A stretch of 64,000 nt of DNA from JAXLQL01 sp046331625 (GTDB lineage: Bacteria > Acidobacteriota > Terriglobia > Bryobacterales > Bryobacteraceae). Of this stretch, positions 33,574 through 41,301 are shown in pieces. The notes beneath the pieces were generated by a model. The model saw nothing but the letters and a program-made list of their open reading frames with translations, did no database searches and was not told the origin of the DNA. Position 1 is the stretch's first letter. Each line of letters starts with the position of its first letter. Where the stretch lies: NCBI GenBank assembly GCA_046331625.1, contig JAXLQL010000001.1, forward strand, positions 124,001 through 188,000, in the 5' to 3' direction. The position numbers and the translations under genes are program-made.

Positions 33574-36500
33574 TTGCAGCTCTCCGACAAGTACACCCAA
33601 CAATCCGGCCCCGTCTACATGACCGGCATTCAGGCGCTGGTGCGCCTGCCGCTCGACCAGATGCGGCTCGACCGCGCCGCCGGGCTCAGCACCGGATGCT
33701 ACATCACGGGCTACGAAGGCTCGCCGCTAGGCGTCTATGACTTCGCGCTCGAACGGGTGCGCACCATGCTCGTGGAGAACAACATCCACTTCCAACCCGC
33801 TCTCAACGAGGATCTCGCCGCCACGGCCATCTTCGGAACGCAGATCTTTCGCGTGCTCGGCGATCAGGGGAAGCCTAAGGTGGATGGCGTGGTGGGGATC
33901 TGGTACGGCAAGGGTCCCGGCGTCGATCGCTCCGGAGACATCCTGCGCCACGGCAATCTCTCGGGCTCCCCGGGACTCAACGCCGCGCTCGTGCTGGCGG
34001 GCGACGATCATCCTTGCAAGAGCTCGTCGATTCCGCATCAAAGCGACTTCTCGCTCTACAACGTCAACATCCCGATTTTGTTTCCGGGCGACACGCAAGA
34101 GATTCTTGACTACGGACTTTACGCGATCGCGATGTCGCGACACTCTGGGGCGTGGACCTCGCTCAAGCTCCTGACGCAGACTTGTGACGGCGGCGGCACT
34201 GTAGTGCTCGATCCGGCGCGACATCGCTACAAGCTGCCCACCGGATACTCGAAGTTCACCGATCCGCGGCTGGTTCCGGGCATCGCGCTGAATCTCGAAT
34301 ACGAGACGAACGTTCGCCGGATCCCAGCGGCTCTCGAGTTCGCCCGGCTGAATCCGATCAACACGCTGCACGGCGCTCGCGAGAACGCGCGCATCGGGAT
34401 CGCCACCGCGGGCAAGTACTACTTCGATCTTCGCCAGGCACTCAGCGATTGCGGCATCGGCGAGCAAGATTTGCAGCGGCTCGGCATCCGCATCGCGAAG
34501 TTCGGAATGACATATCCGCTCGAACCGGGCTTCGTTGCTGATTTCGCGGCGGGCCTCGAGACCGTCATCGTGGTGGAAGAGAAGCGGAGCTTTCTCGAAT
34601 TGCAGCTTCGCGATGCGCTCTACAATTCCGCGCACCGGCCGGCGGTGCTAGGCAAGTTCGATGCGAACGGCGCACCGTTGCTCAAGCCCAATGGGGAACT
34701 CGATCCGGATCTGGTGGCACGCGCGCTTTCGCGCCAGTTACCTTCCGCGCAGGGTATTGTGGATCGGCTCCGCACGCTCGACGAAATCGATCGAAGACCG
34801 CGCGCCATCCCGGTGTTGCGCACGCCGACTTATTGCTCGGGATGCCCGCACAATCGCAGCACGCTGACGTTCGAGAACCAGATCACGGGCGGCGGCATCG
34901 GATGCCACGGTATGGGATTTCTGATGGAAGATGCGAATCGAGGTTACGTGTTCGCCACGCACATGGGTGGCGAAGGCGCGCCGTGGTTCGGCATCGAACC
35001 GTTCGTCGAGCGGAAGCATATCTTCCAGAACATGGGCGACGGGACGTACTTCCATTCCGGGTCGCTCGCGATTCAAGCCGCTGTCGCGCGCGGCGTGAAT
35101 ATTACCTACCGCATTCTCTACAACGGCCACGTCGCCATGACAGGCGGGCAGGATGCAGTGGGTTCGCTGCCGATTCCCGCGCTCACGCGAAAGCTCGAAG
35201 CGGAAGGCGTGCGACGCATCGTGATCTTGTCGGAATTCCCGGAGCGCTACGAAGATCCGGCTGCGCTCGGGCGCAACACCGAGGTTCGTGACCGGTCCGA
35301 ACTCGAACGCACCATGCGCGAGATGGAAGAGGAAGCCGGCGTCACCGTCATCATCTATGACCAGGAGTGCGCCGCCGAAAAGCGCCGCCTGCGCTCGCGC
35401 GGCAAGTATGCCGAGCCCATCAAGCGACTCGTCATTCACGAGCAGGTGTGCGAAGGTTGCTTCGATTGCGTGCGCCAATCGAACTGCGTGAGTCTGCAGC
35501 CAGCGAAGACACCGTTCGGCGAGAAGATGACAATTCATCAGCCGACGTGCAACAAAGATTACTCGTGCGCGCTCGGCGATTGCCCGTCTTTCGTCACCGT
35601 GAATCTGAAGCCGGGTACCGGACTTCGCAAGAAGCCGCTCGAACCGCTGCCGCAGCGCGAGTTGCCCGCCCCGGCGCGAATGGCGGATGCGGGTGAGGGG
35701 TATCGGATCTTGAGTCCGGGCATTGGCGGAACGGGCGTGGTGACGGTGAACGCGATTCTCGCCGCCGCTGCAACGATGGACGGCCTTCACGTGCGTACGC
35801 TCGACCAAACCGGCCTCGCGCAAAAGGGCGGCGCGGTAGTATCACATCTGATCTTGAGTCGCGGATCGATCGCGGCATCGGCTCGCATCAACGCCGCCAA
35901 CGCTGATCTCATGCTCGGCTTCGATCTGCTCGGGGTTTTAGCGCCAGACAACTTCAAGTGCGCGCATCCGGATCGGACGGCGGCGGTGGTGAACACGCGC
36001 GTGACGCCGACGGCCGAGTCGATTCGCAAGAAGCTTTCGCTCGGAGATCCGGCGCACCGGCTGGCGGAGCTCGAGCGCTTCACGCGGCGCGGCCACAACG
36101 TGTACGTGGATGCGGCTGGAGACTCCGAGCGCTATTTCGGCACGCACATGATGGCGAACATGATCCTGCTGGGCGCCGCGTGGCAAGCAGGGCTGGTGCC
36201 GGTGTCACTCGCTTCGATCGAGGGTGCGATCCGGCTGAACGCGGTCGATGTGGAGCGCAACTTCGCGGCGTTCTTGCATGGCCGCGCGATGTATCTGCAT
36301 CCCGCGCCGCCTGAGACGACTCCGCCGGCTCCCGCCGATCCCGACTACGCAGGCGAGCTTGCGGCCTATCAGAGTCCCGCGTATGCGGCGGAGTTTCAGC
36401 AATTCGTGGAAGGGGTTCGCAAGCGGCGTCCGGAACTGGCGCCGGCGGTGGCGCGTTGCCTCTATAAGCTGATGGCGATCAAAGACGAGTACGAAGTGGC

Positions 36501-36939
36501 ACGACTCCTCACCGCGCCGGCTTTCCGGCAACGGCTCGACGAACAGTGGGAAGCGATCGAGAGCATCGGGTACAATTTGCATCCGCCATTGCTGCGACGC
36601 TTCGGGATGAATCGGAAGCTGCAGCTTGGGGAGTGGTTCCAGTGGCCGTTACGCGCGCTGGCCTGGGCGCGTTTCGTGCGCGGCACCGCATTCGACATCT
36701 TCAGTTGGACCAAGCATCGGCGCCGGGAGCGCGGCCTTGTCGAGTGGTATCGCGGTTTAGTAACGTCGGCGCTGGAGATCGAAGACGCGGAGCGCGCACG
36801 TGAGATTGTCGCGATTCCGGACGAGATTCGTGGATACGAACAGGTGAAAGAAGCGGCCATCGATCGCGCCATGAAGCTTGCCGAGGCGAAGCTCTCCACT
36901 GCGGGCGCGACAGCGGGACTGAAGTCCCGCGCAGGCTGA
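33574..36939 (+). CDS. Indolepyruvate ferredoxin oxidoreductase-type fused 2-oxoacid:acceptor oxidoreductase
   Basis: 1121 aa, the size of fused alpha/beta indolepyruvate oxidoreductases. Order: pyrimidine domain (ITGYEGSPLGVYD, GIWYGKGPGVDRSGD), transketolase-like core, TPP-binding part (YCSGCPHNRSTLTF, GGGIGCHGMGFLMED, MGGEGAPWFG, QNMGDGTYFHSGSLA), cysteine clusters (CEGCFDCVRQSNC; CNKDYSCALGDC) and a C-terminal gamma-type domain (LSPGIGGTGVVTVNAIL). It decarboxylates aryl-pyruvates or branched 2-oxoacids to acyl-CoA in the cytoplasm. TTG 33574 is used because the family start (LSDKYTQQSGPVYMTGIQAL) follows directly. Odd feature: its last codons and stop are formed by a repeat element (36913-36952). 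Confidence 0.9.
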   Translation: MQLSDKYTQQSGPVYMTGIQALVRLPLDQMRLDRAAGLSTGCYITGYEGSPLGVYDFALERVRTMLVENNIHFQPALNEDLAATAIFGTQIFRVLGDQGKPKVDGVVGIWYGKGPGVDRSGDILRHGNLSGSPGLNAALVLAGDDHPCKSSSIPHQSDFSLYNVNIPILFPGDTQEILDYGLYAIAMSRHSGAWTSLKLLTQTCDGGGTVVLDPARHRYKLPTGYSKFTDPRLVPGIALNLEYETNVRRIPAALEFARLNPINTLHGARENARIGIATAGKYYFDLRQALSDCGIGEQDLQRLGIRIAKFGMTYPLEPGFVADFAAGLETVIVVEEKRSFLELQLRDALYNSAHRPAVLGKFDANGAPLLKPNGELDPDLVARALSRQLPSAQGIVDRLRTLDEIDRRPRAIPVLRTPTYCSGCPHNRSTLTFENQITGGGIGCHGMGFLMEDANRGYVFATHMGGEGAPWFGIEPFVERKHIFQNMGDGTYFHSGSLAIQAAVARGVNITYRILYNGHVAMTGGQDAVGSLPIPALTRKLEAEGVRRIVILSEFPERYEDPAALGRNTEVRDRSELERTMREMEEEAGVTVIIYDQECAAEKRRLRSRGKYAEPIKRLVIHEQVCEGCFDCVRQSNCVSLQPAKTPFGEKMTIHQPTCNKDYSCALGDCPSFVTVNLKPGTGLRKKPLEPLPQRELPAPARMADAGEGYRILSPGIGGTGVVTVNAILAAAATMDGLHVRTLDQTGLAQKGGAVVSHLILSRGSIAASARINAANADLMLGFDLLGVLAPDNFKCAHPDRTAAVVNTRVTPTAESIRKKLSLGDPAHRLAELERFTRRGHNVYVDAAGDSERYFGTHMMANMILLGAAWQAGLVPVSLASIEGAIRLNAVDVERNFAAFLHGRAMYLHPAPPETTPPAPADPDYAGELAAYQSPAYAAEFQQFVEGVRKRRPELAPAVARCLYKLMAIKDEYEVARLLTAPAFRQRLDEQWEAIESIGYNLHPPLLRRFGMNRKLQLGEWFQWPLRALAWARFVRGTAFDIFSWTKHRRRERGLVEWYRGLVTSALEIEDAERAREIVAIPDEIRGYEQVKEAAIDRAMKLAEAKLSTAGATAGLKSRAG

Positions 36940-36952
36940 AGCCGGCCCCACA
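36913..36952. repeat. GCGGGACT/AGTCCCGC hairpin repeat (family copy B), overlapping gene end
   Basis: GCGGGACT (36913-36920) pairs with AGTCCCGC (36923-36930), followed by GCAGGCTGAAGCCGGCCCCACA, shown here only for its core GGCTGAAGCC. It differs from copies A and C at a few places. The repeat encodes the last residues LKSRAG and the TGA stop of the oxidoreductase gene. Confidence 0.7.
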
Positions 36953-36964
36953 ATCCGCACCACG

Positions 36965-38461
36965 CTACCGGCTGTAGGCGGCCCACTCCTTCTCGTAATA
37001 GCGGACCAGAATCTGATTGTCCAGCCGGTTCACGTCCGCCTGCACGGGTTGCATGTCGGCCGGGAACTCGAACATCGGCTTCACCGCCGCCGCATTCAGG
37101 AATCGTAAGCCCGAAGGCAATGTTACCGGCGGCTCATAGCGCATCCGCCCCGCGAGCACGTAGCCCCACTCGCCGAACGAAGGGACGTAGACGTGGTACG
37201 GGTAAGCCTGCCAGCCGACAGACTTCATTGTTTCGACGATGCACCAATACGATTGCCGCGCGAACAGCGGCGACGTGCTTTGCACCGTAACCAATCCCCC
37301 CTGCGCCACGTGCGGCTCGAGCATCCGATAGAACGCGCGGGTGTAGAGCTTCCCGACCGAGAAGTTCGACGGGTCTGGAAAGTCCACCACTACAAAATCG
37401 AACACTTCTCTGCTCTGCTGCACCCACACGAACGCGTCTTCATTCACCACATGCACACGCGGATTGGAAAACGATCCATTGTTCAGCGTCTTGAGCAGCG
37501 GGTGATCGCGGAAGAGCTTAGTCATCTCCGGATCGAGATCCACGAGCGTGACTGACTCCACGGCCGGATACTTGAGGATCTCGCGCACCGCCAAACCGTC
37601 ACCGCCGCCGAGCACCAGAACTCGCCGCGCGCCCGGCACCGCAGCCAACCCGGGATGCACGAGCGCTTCGTGGTAGCGGTATTCATCGCGGGAGGAAAAC
37701 TGCAGGTGCGAATTCAGGAACAGGCGCAGGTCATCTTGCCACCGCGTGACCGCGATGCGCTGGTAGCGGGTGTTGCGAGCCAGGATCACTTTGTCGGCAT
37801 AGAGATTCTCCTCGGCAAGCGTAGTGATGCGCTCGGCGGCGAACATGCCCGCGCCCAGCAGAGCGAGAGTCACCACGCCGAGCATTCGCGAGACGAGCGG
37901 CCGGCTCAGTTCACCGCGAAATAGGAAGGTGGTCCACAGAGCGACGCCAGCGTTCAAGATGCCGAACAGCAACGCGCTCCGCACCAGGCCCAAATGCGGC
38001 ACCAGCAGCAGCGGAAACAGGAGTGACGCTCCCAGCGCGCCGAGATAATCGAAGGTGAGCACGTTGGCTACGAGTTCACGGAACTGCACGCGATCTTTCA
38101 GGATCCGCATCAGGAGCGGAATCTCGAGTCCAACCAACACGCCGACCGCGATCACTACGAGATAGAGCAGCAGCCGGAAACTTTCCGTGTAGGCGAAGGC
38201 GAGGAACAGAACGCTCGACGAGAATCCACCGACCAGCCCCACCATCAGTTCGATGTCGACAAAACGCGAGACCAGCGCGCGATCAATGAATCGCGAGAGG
38301 TAGCTGCCGATGCCCATCGCGAACAGGTACGATCCGATCACCGTGGAGAACTGCAACACCGAATCGCCGAGCAAGTACGACGCCACGGTGCCCGCGATGA
38401 GTTCGTAAACGAGGCCGCAGGCGGCGATGAGGAAGACGGAGATGAAGAGCGCGGCTGGCAT
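36965..38461 (-). CDS. speE: Membrane-anchored spermidine synthase-like aminopropyltransferase
   Basis: 498 aa. The first about 215 residues contain six or seven membrane helices (MPAALFISVFLIAACGLVYELIAG onward), as in the long-form SpeE proteins. The catalytic domain (about 225-460) has the AdoMet-type nucleotide motif VLVLGGGDGLAVREI, VDLDPEMTKLF and the active-site loop VVVDFPDPSNFSVGKLYT. It would transfer an aminopropyl group from decarboxylated AdoMet to an amine; whether the acceptor is putrescine cannot be told. It is the last gene of the SPFH-SpeD-DUF4178-DUF350 series, with a 129-bp gap that carries a repeat element before it. Confidence 0.85.
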   Translation of the reverse strand: MPAALFISVFLIAACGLVYELIAGTVASYLLGDSVLQFSTVIGSYLFAMGIGSYLSRFIDRALVSRFVDIELMVGLVGGFSSSVLFLAFAYTESFRLLLYLVVIAVGVLVGLEIPLLMRILKDRVQFRELVANVLTFDYLGALGASLLFPLLLVPHLGLVRSALLFGILNAGVALWTTFLFRGELSRPLVSRMLGVVTLALLGAGMFAAERITTLAEENLYADKVILARNTRYQRIAVTRWQDDLRLFLNSHLQFSSRDEYRYHEALVHPGLAAVPGARRVLVLGGGDGLAVREILKYPAVESVTLVDLDPEMTKLFRDHPLLKTLNNGSFSNPRVHVVNEDAFVWVQQSREVFDFVVVDFPDPSNFSVGKLYTRAFYRMLEPHVAQGGLVTVQSTSPLFARQSYWCIVETMKSVGWQAYPYHVYVPSFGEWGYVLAGRMRYEPPVTLPSGLRFLNAAAVKPMFEFPADMQPVQADVNRLDNQILVRYYEKEWAAYSR

Positions 38462-38500
38462 CGGGATGGGTCAGCTATGCGCGCTTGGCTCTCGGTAAGG

Positions 38501-38563
38501 GGCCGCGCCCGAAGCGGGACTGAAGTCCCGCGCTGGCTAAAGCCCGCCCTACACCGCGCGGCC
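38501..38563. repeat. GCGGGACT/AGTCCCGC hairpin repeat (family copy C) within the SpeE operon
   Basis: An outer pair GGCCGCGC (38501-38508) and GCGCGGCC (38556-38563) encloses the hairpin GCGGGACT/AGTCCCGC (38514-38531) and a GGCTAAAGCC stretch. Bases 38514-38553 match copy A at 20626-20665 exactly or almost so. It lies between the DUF350 and SpeE genes, where it could attenuate transcription or stabilise the upstream mRNA. Confidence 0.72.
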
Positions 38564-38590
38564 AATGCCCGATCCCCGGCGGCTCACGCA

Positions 38591-38797
38591 CTAGTGCACC
38601 GCCGCGGCGATGATGATGCACATGCCGATCGACATGCACCCCACCAGGATCGCCAACGCCGTGTTCTTCTCTTCCACGATTTCTTTCCACAGCGCGTACG
38701 GCGTCAGCTTGTCCATCACCGCGAAGCTGACGATGAACAGCACGATTCCCAGCAGCGCGTACGCGACTGCGTTGCCCAAGTGATCGACGAATTCCAT
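38591..38797 (-). CDS. DUF350 (YjfL-like) small membrane protein
   Basis: 68 aa with two hydrophobic helices (NAVAYALLGIVLFIVSFAVM and NTALAILVGCMSIGMCIIIA) joined by KLTPYALWKEIVEEK, the conserved loop of DUF350. YjfL-type proteins are about twice as long with a duplicated unit, so this is a single-repeat version. Family members sit beside PspA/SPFH and polyamine genes; function is unknown. The Shine-Dalgarno CAGGAG is clear. It follows the 62-aa gene by 16 bases. Confidence 0.85.
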   Translation of the reverse strand: MEFVDHLGNAVAYALLGIVLFIVSFAVMDKLTPYALWKEIVEEKNTALAILVGCMSIGMCIIIAAAVH

Positions 38798-38813
38798 GAT
38801 GATTCGCTCCTGT

Positions 38814-39002
38814 CTATTTTCCGCCGGAGTAGTGTGAGCTGCTCGAATACGACGAGCGATACCCGCCGGGGTTGTTCCGGATCGACTGCGGCACTACCTT
38901 GCCTTCATTCACGTTGATCATCCCGATGCCGCGATACTCGAGCCACGCACACCCCAGGATGAGCGTCACAGCATAAATCAGATATGCGAAATGAGATGCC
39001 AT
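38814..39002 (-). CDS. Small single-pass membrane protein with Ser/Tyr-rich tail
   Basis: 62 aa. One N-terminal helix (FAYLIYAVTLILGCAWLEY) is followed by GIGMINVNEGKVVPQSIRNNPGGYRSSY and a low-complexity tail of Ser, Tyr, His and Gly. A strong ribosome-binding site (AAGGGAGCG) precedes ATG 39002, and only 10 bases separate it from the end of the DUF4178 gene. The short tail resembles those of small proteins found with DUF350/DUF4178 genes elsewhere; I cannot name the family. Confidence 0.75.
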   Translation of the reverse strand: MASHFAYLIYAVTLILGCAWLEYRGIGMINVNEGKVVPQSIRNNPGGYRSSYSSSSHYSGGK

Positions 39003-39012
39003 ACTCGCTCCC

Positions 39013-39380
39013 TTATGTCCCCAGCATGGGCTCGTCCGTTTCGCTCCACCGCTTCGACTCGAACGCCCACGCCCGCCAACTCGCCAATGCCGGCGGCAGC
39101 AAAGCCAGCAGGATCGCCAGCACCACGTACCAATACCGCGGAACGTCGCGCCGCACCTTTACCGTGTAGTGTACCGGCGGCGGAGTCGACAGGCCGCTCG
39201 ACGTCCACTCCGGTTCCACTCGCAGGTAGTGACATCGCCGTGGAACTCCGCCGACCACCGAAGTGTCGTTGCGGCTGCTGCCTTCGTCACTGTACTTCTC
39301 CTTCCACACCCCAGTCCCATGCCTGTCCCGTTTGGTCATTGATGAGGGCCAGGTTGAAGTGAAACCACGATTCATTCAGG
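39013..39380 (-). pseudogene. Frameshifted C-terminal part of the DUF4178 protein
   Basis: Beyond the stop at 39381, the expected ending of the family continues in other frames. DLNESWFHFNLALINDQTG and QAWDWGVE are readable in one frame (about 39375-39300). KYSDEGSSRNDTSVVGGVPR, YLRVEPEWTSSG and the membrane-anchor end RYWYVVLAILLALLPPALAS then WSETDEPMLGT are in another (to TAA 39013). AVPSEG (about 39480) and NVEVRIE (about 39410) are also out of frame with the main ORF. Three to four small indels within 200 bp explain this. Confidence 0.72.
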
Positions 39381-40910
39381 TCATCTCGATACGGACCTCG
39401 ACGTTCGTGTTTCGCCGCGCAGATCAAACACCGGCGTAACGAACGAGGGCCTCGGCACGGTAGCGCCCCTTCGCTCGGAACGGCCATGATCACGGCTGAA
39501 CACTTCGTCCCGTGCCGTGAACAATACCGCGAACACGATCACCGCGATCAGGGCCATCACTGTCATCGCCGCCATGGCCCAGATGCTACCGAGCCTGTTT
39601 CTGAATGGCGATGGCTGATTGGCGAACACGCCCACGGGCGCTGGAGCTTGGCCGGTCAGCCCGAACGCTTCCCAGATCTTCGGCCCTGGTGTGTACTCGC
39701 CAACCGACCAAGAAGTCTCGTTGTTCGTCTTCTCGCGCGACAGAAGCAGGGGCGGCGAAACGTAGTCATCGATCGCCACGGTCTCCCCCACCTTCACGCG
39801 CCACGGAAACTCGCCCCAAACGTACGTGGTCTTGGCCTGTGACCGCTGGAAGAGTTGGAACCGCTGGCCCATCCACGAGAACCGGCGTGCCTCGCCGCTC
39901 AACTCGGGCAGCCGGCTCACCGGCTTGATATCGTTCCAGTGCCCGTTGTAGCAGCTCAGGTAGCGGAACCCCTTCATCGCGTTGAAGAGCAGATACTCTT
40001 CCCACGAGTACTTCTCGCCTTCCACTTCGATGGTCCGCACCTGGAAACCGCAGGTCTCGTAAACGTCGCCTTGCAGCTTGCCTTTGGTCCCCAGAGGAAT
40101 TTGCGGGCGAACGCGCTCCTTCGCCTTGATCGTCTGCAGCACCTTCAGCGCTCCCACGGAACTATCGAGCACCGCCAGGCACTGCGTGCAAACCATCGAC
40201 GCGCTCTGTTGCCCCAGCTTCTTCTCGACTCCGGCGCCGCAATTCGGACACACGAGCGCCTGCGGACCTTTCTTCAGATCCACCGTCAGATCGCGCAAGT
40301 TGGTCAGCCGCAGGTCCGGAAGTTCCACCGTCTCGCCGACGAAGCACAGTGGCGGCTGCTCGCTATAGTCGATCGTGGCGAAGCGCTGATCAGAGGACCG
40401 CAGGTCGATGAACAGGACCTCGTTCTTGTCCCAATACTGAAACGGAAGCTCGCCCTCGACGCCCACGTAGCGCGCATGCGTGCGCGTGGTGACGGTGAGG
40501 TTTTGCCCACCCACGGAGAAGGCCGCGCCGGGATAGAGCGTCCCTTCGGGCGGCAGATCGGCCGGCGTCTGCACCTGAATCGAAATCGCGTACTCGGCCT
40601 GCGCGTCAGAGAGCCATCCCGAGCGCCCATCGTTGAACACGATGTGCCACTCGTTCCAGCCACCGTCTTCCCACTCGTAGACGATGCGTCCGAGCACGAT
40701 GAAGCCGCGGCCGCGAAAGGTGCCTTCGGTTCGGATCTGGATCGGTGACACGATGGGCGGCAGTTCCGCCACCTCACCGACCTTTGTCAGATCCAGGTCA
40801 TTGCGCACGAGGATCGACTTGCAGAATTCGCAAACGGTCTGCACCGATCCGGCCGAGCGGAACTCGATCGTCGCTCCGCAACTGGGACACGCGCCGCGCC
40901 GCACGGCCAT
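39381..40910 (-). CDS. DUF4178 zinc-ribbon membrane protein (truncated by frameshift)
   Basis: 509 aa are open from ATG 40910. An N-terminal zinc ribbon (CPSCGATIEF then CEFC) and a second one (CPNCGAGVEKKLG then CTQC) flank two DUF4178 domains (FRGRGFIVLGRIVYEWEDGG with WNEWHIVFNDGRSGWLSD; CGFQVRTIEVEGEKYSWEEY with LLFNAMKGFRYLSCYNGHW). A membrane helix lies near the end (IWAMAAMTVMALIAVIVFAVLF). The ATG overlaps the speD stop codon (TGATG). An upstream in-frame codon would extend into speD and is not used. The last 25 residues (GETRTSRSVSR) follow a frameshift and are not native. Confidence 0.82.
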   Translation of the reverse strand: MAVRRGACPSCGATIEFRSAGSVQTVCEFCKSILVRNDLDLTKVGEVAELPPIVSPIQIRTEGTFRGRGFIVLGRIVYEWEDGGWNEWHIVFNDGRSGWLSDAQAEYAISIQVQTPADLPPEGTLYPGAAFSVGGQNLTVTTRTHARYVGVEGELPFQYWDKNEVLFIDLRSSDQRFATIDYSEQPPLCFVGETVELPDLRLTNLRDLTVDLKKGPQALVCPNCGAGVEKKLGQQSASMVCTQCLAVLDSSVGALKVLQTIKAKERVRPQIPLGTKGKLQGDVYETCGFQVRTIEVEGEKYSWEEYLLFNAMKGFRYLSCYNGHWNDIKPVSRLPELSGEARRFSWMGQRFQLFQRSQAKTTYVWGEFPWRVKVGETVAIDDYVSPPLLLSREKTNNETSWSVGEYTPGPKIWEAFGLTGQAPAPVGVFANQPSPFRNRLGSIWAMAAMTVMALIAVIVFAVLFTARDEVFSRDHGRSERRGATVPRPSFVTPVFDLRGETRTSRSVSR

Positions 40911-41287
40911 CAGGAGCGCCCTCCGTACGGTCGCCGCAGCTTGCGCACGCAAACATGCCGGGCTCGAAACTCACGCTCGAGGTATCCGGCGAAGTCCCAA
41001 TCGGGACGCGGCCGGCAGCAGAAGAGATTGATCGTCAGCGAACGATGCTCGGGGAAGGTGTGGCAGGCGAAGTGTGACTCAGCAAGGAGGCACAGCCCCG
41101 TCACGCCGCCCGGACCAGCTTCGGTCGCCGGAAATCGATGCCACTGCGCAGCGCTCACGGTGCGCAGTGGCAGTTCCGAGATCAGCGCATCGAGCAATCG
41201 CTCGAGAGCGCCCGTATCCGTCAGAGAGGCAGGGTCACAATCGAACGCTTCGACCAGCCATTCGACGCCCTCGATGCCGGTGTCCAT
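40910..41287 (-). CDS. speD: S-adenosylmethionine decarboxylase proenzyme (class 1b)
   Basis: 125 aa, a typical size for the bacterial class. The self-cleavage site is in CLLAESHFACHTFPEH: the chain splits before Ser71, which becomes the pyruvoyl cofactor. His76 and Cys91 match the processing His and catalytic Cys of the Thermotoga enzyme by spacing (plus 5 and plus 20 from the Ser). It makes decarboxylated AdoMet, the aminopropyl donor for SpeE-type enzymes. ATG 41287 is chosen; upstream in-frame starts would run into the SPFH gene, whose stop lies 14 bases before. The neighbouring genes link it to the membrane-stress cluster. Confidence 0.9.
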   Translation of the reverse strand: MDTGIEGVEWLVEAFDCDPASLTDTGALERLLDALISELPLRTVSAAQWHRFPATEAGPGGVTGLCLLAESHFACHTFPEHRSLTINLFCCRPRPDWDFAGYLEREFRARHVCVRKLRRPYGGRS

Positions 41288-41301
41288 TGCTGACGCCAGC
41301 G

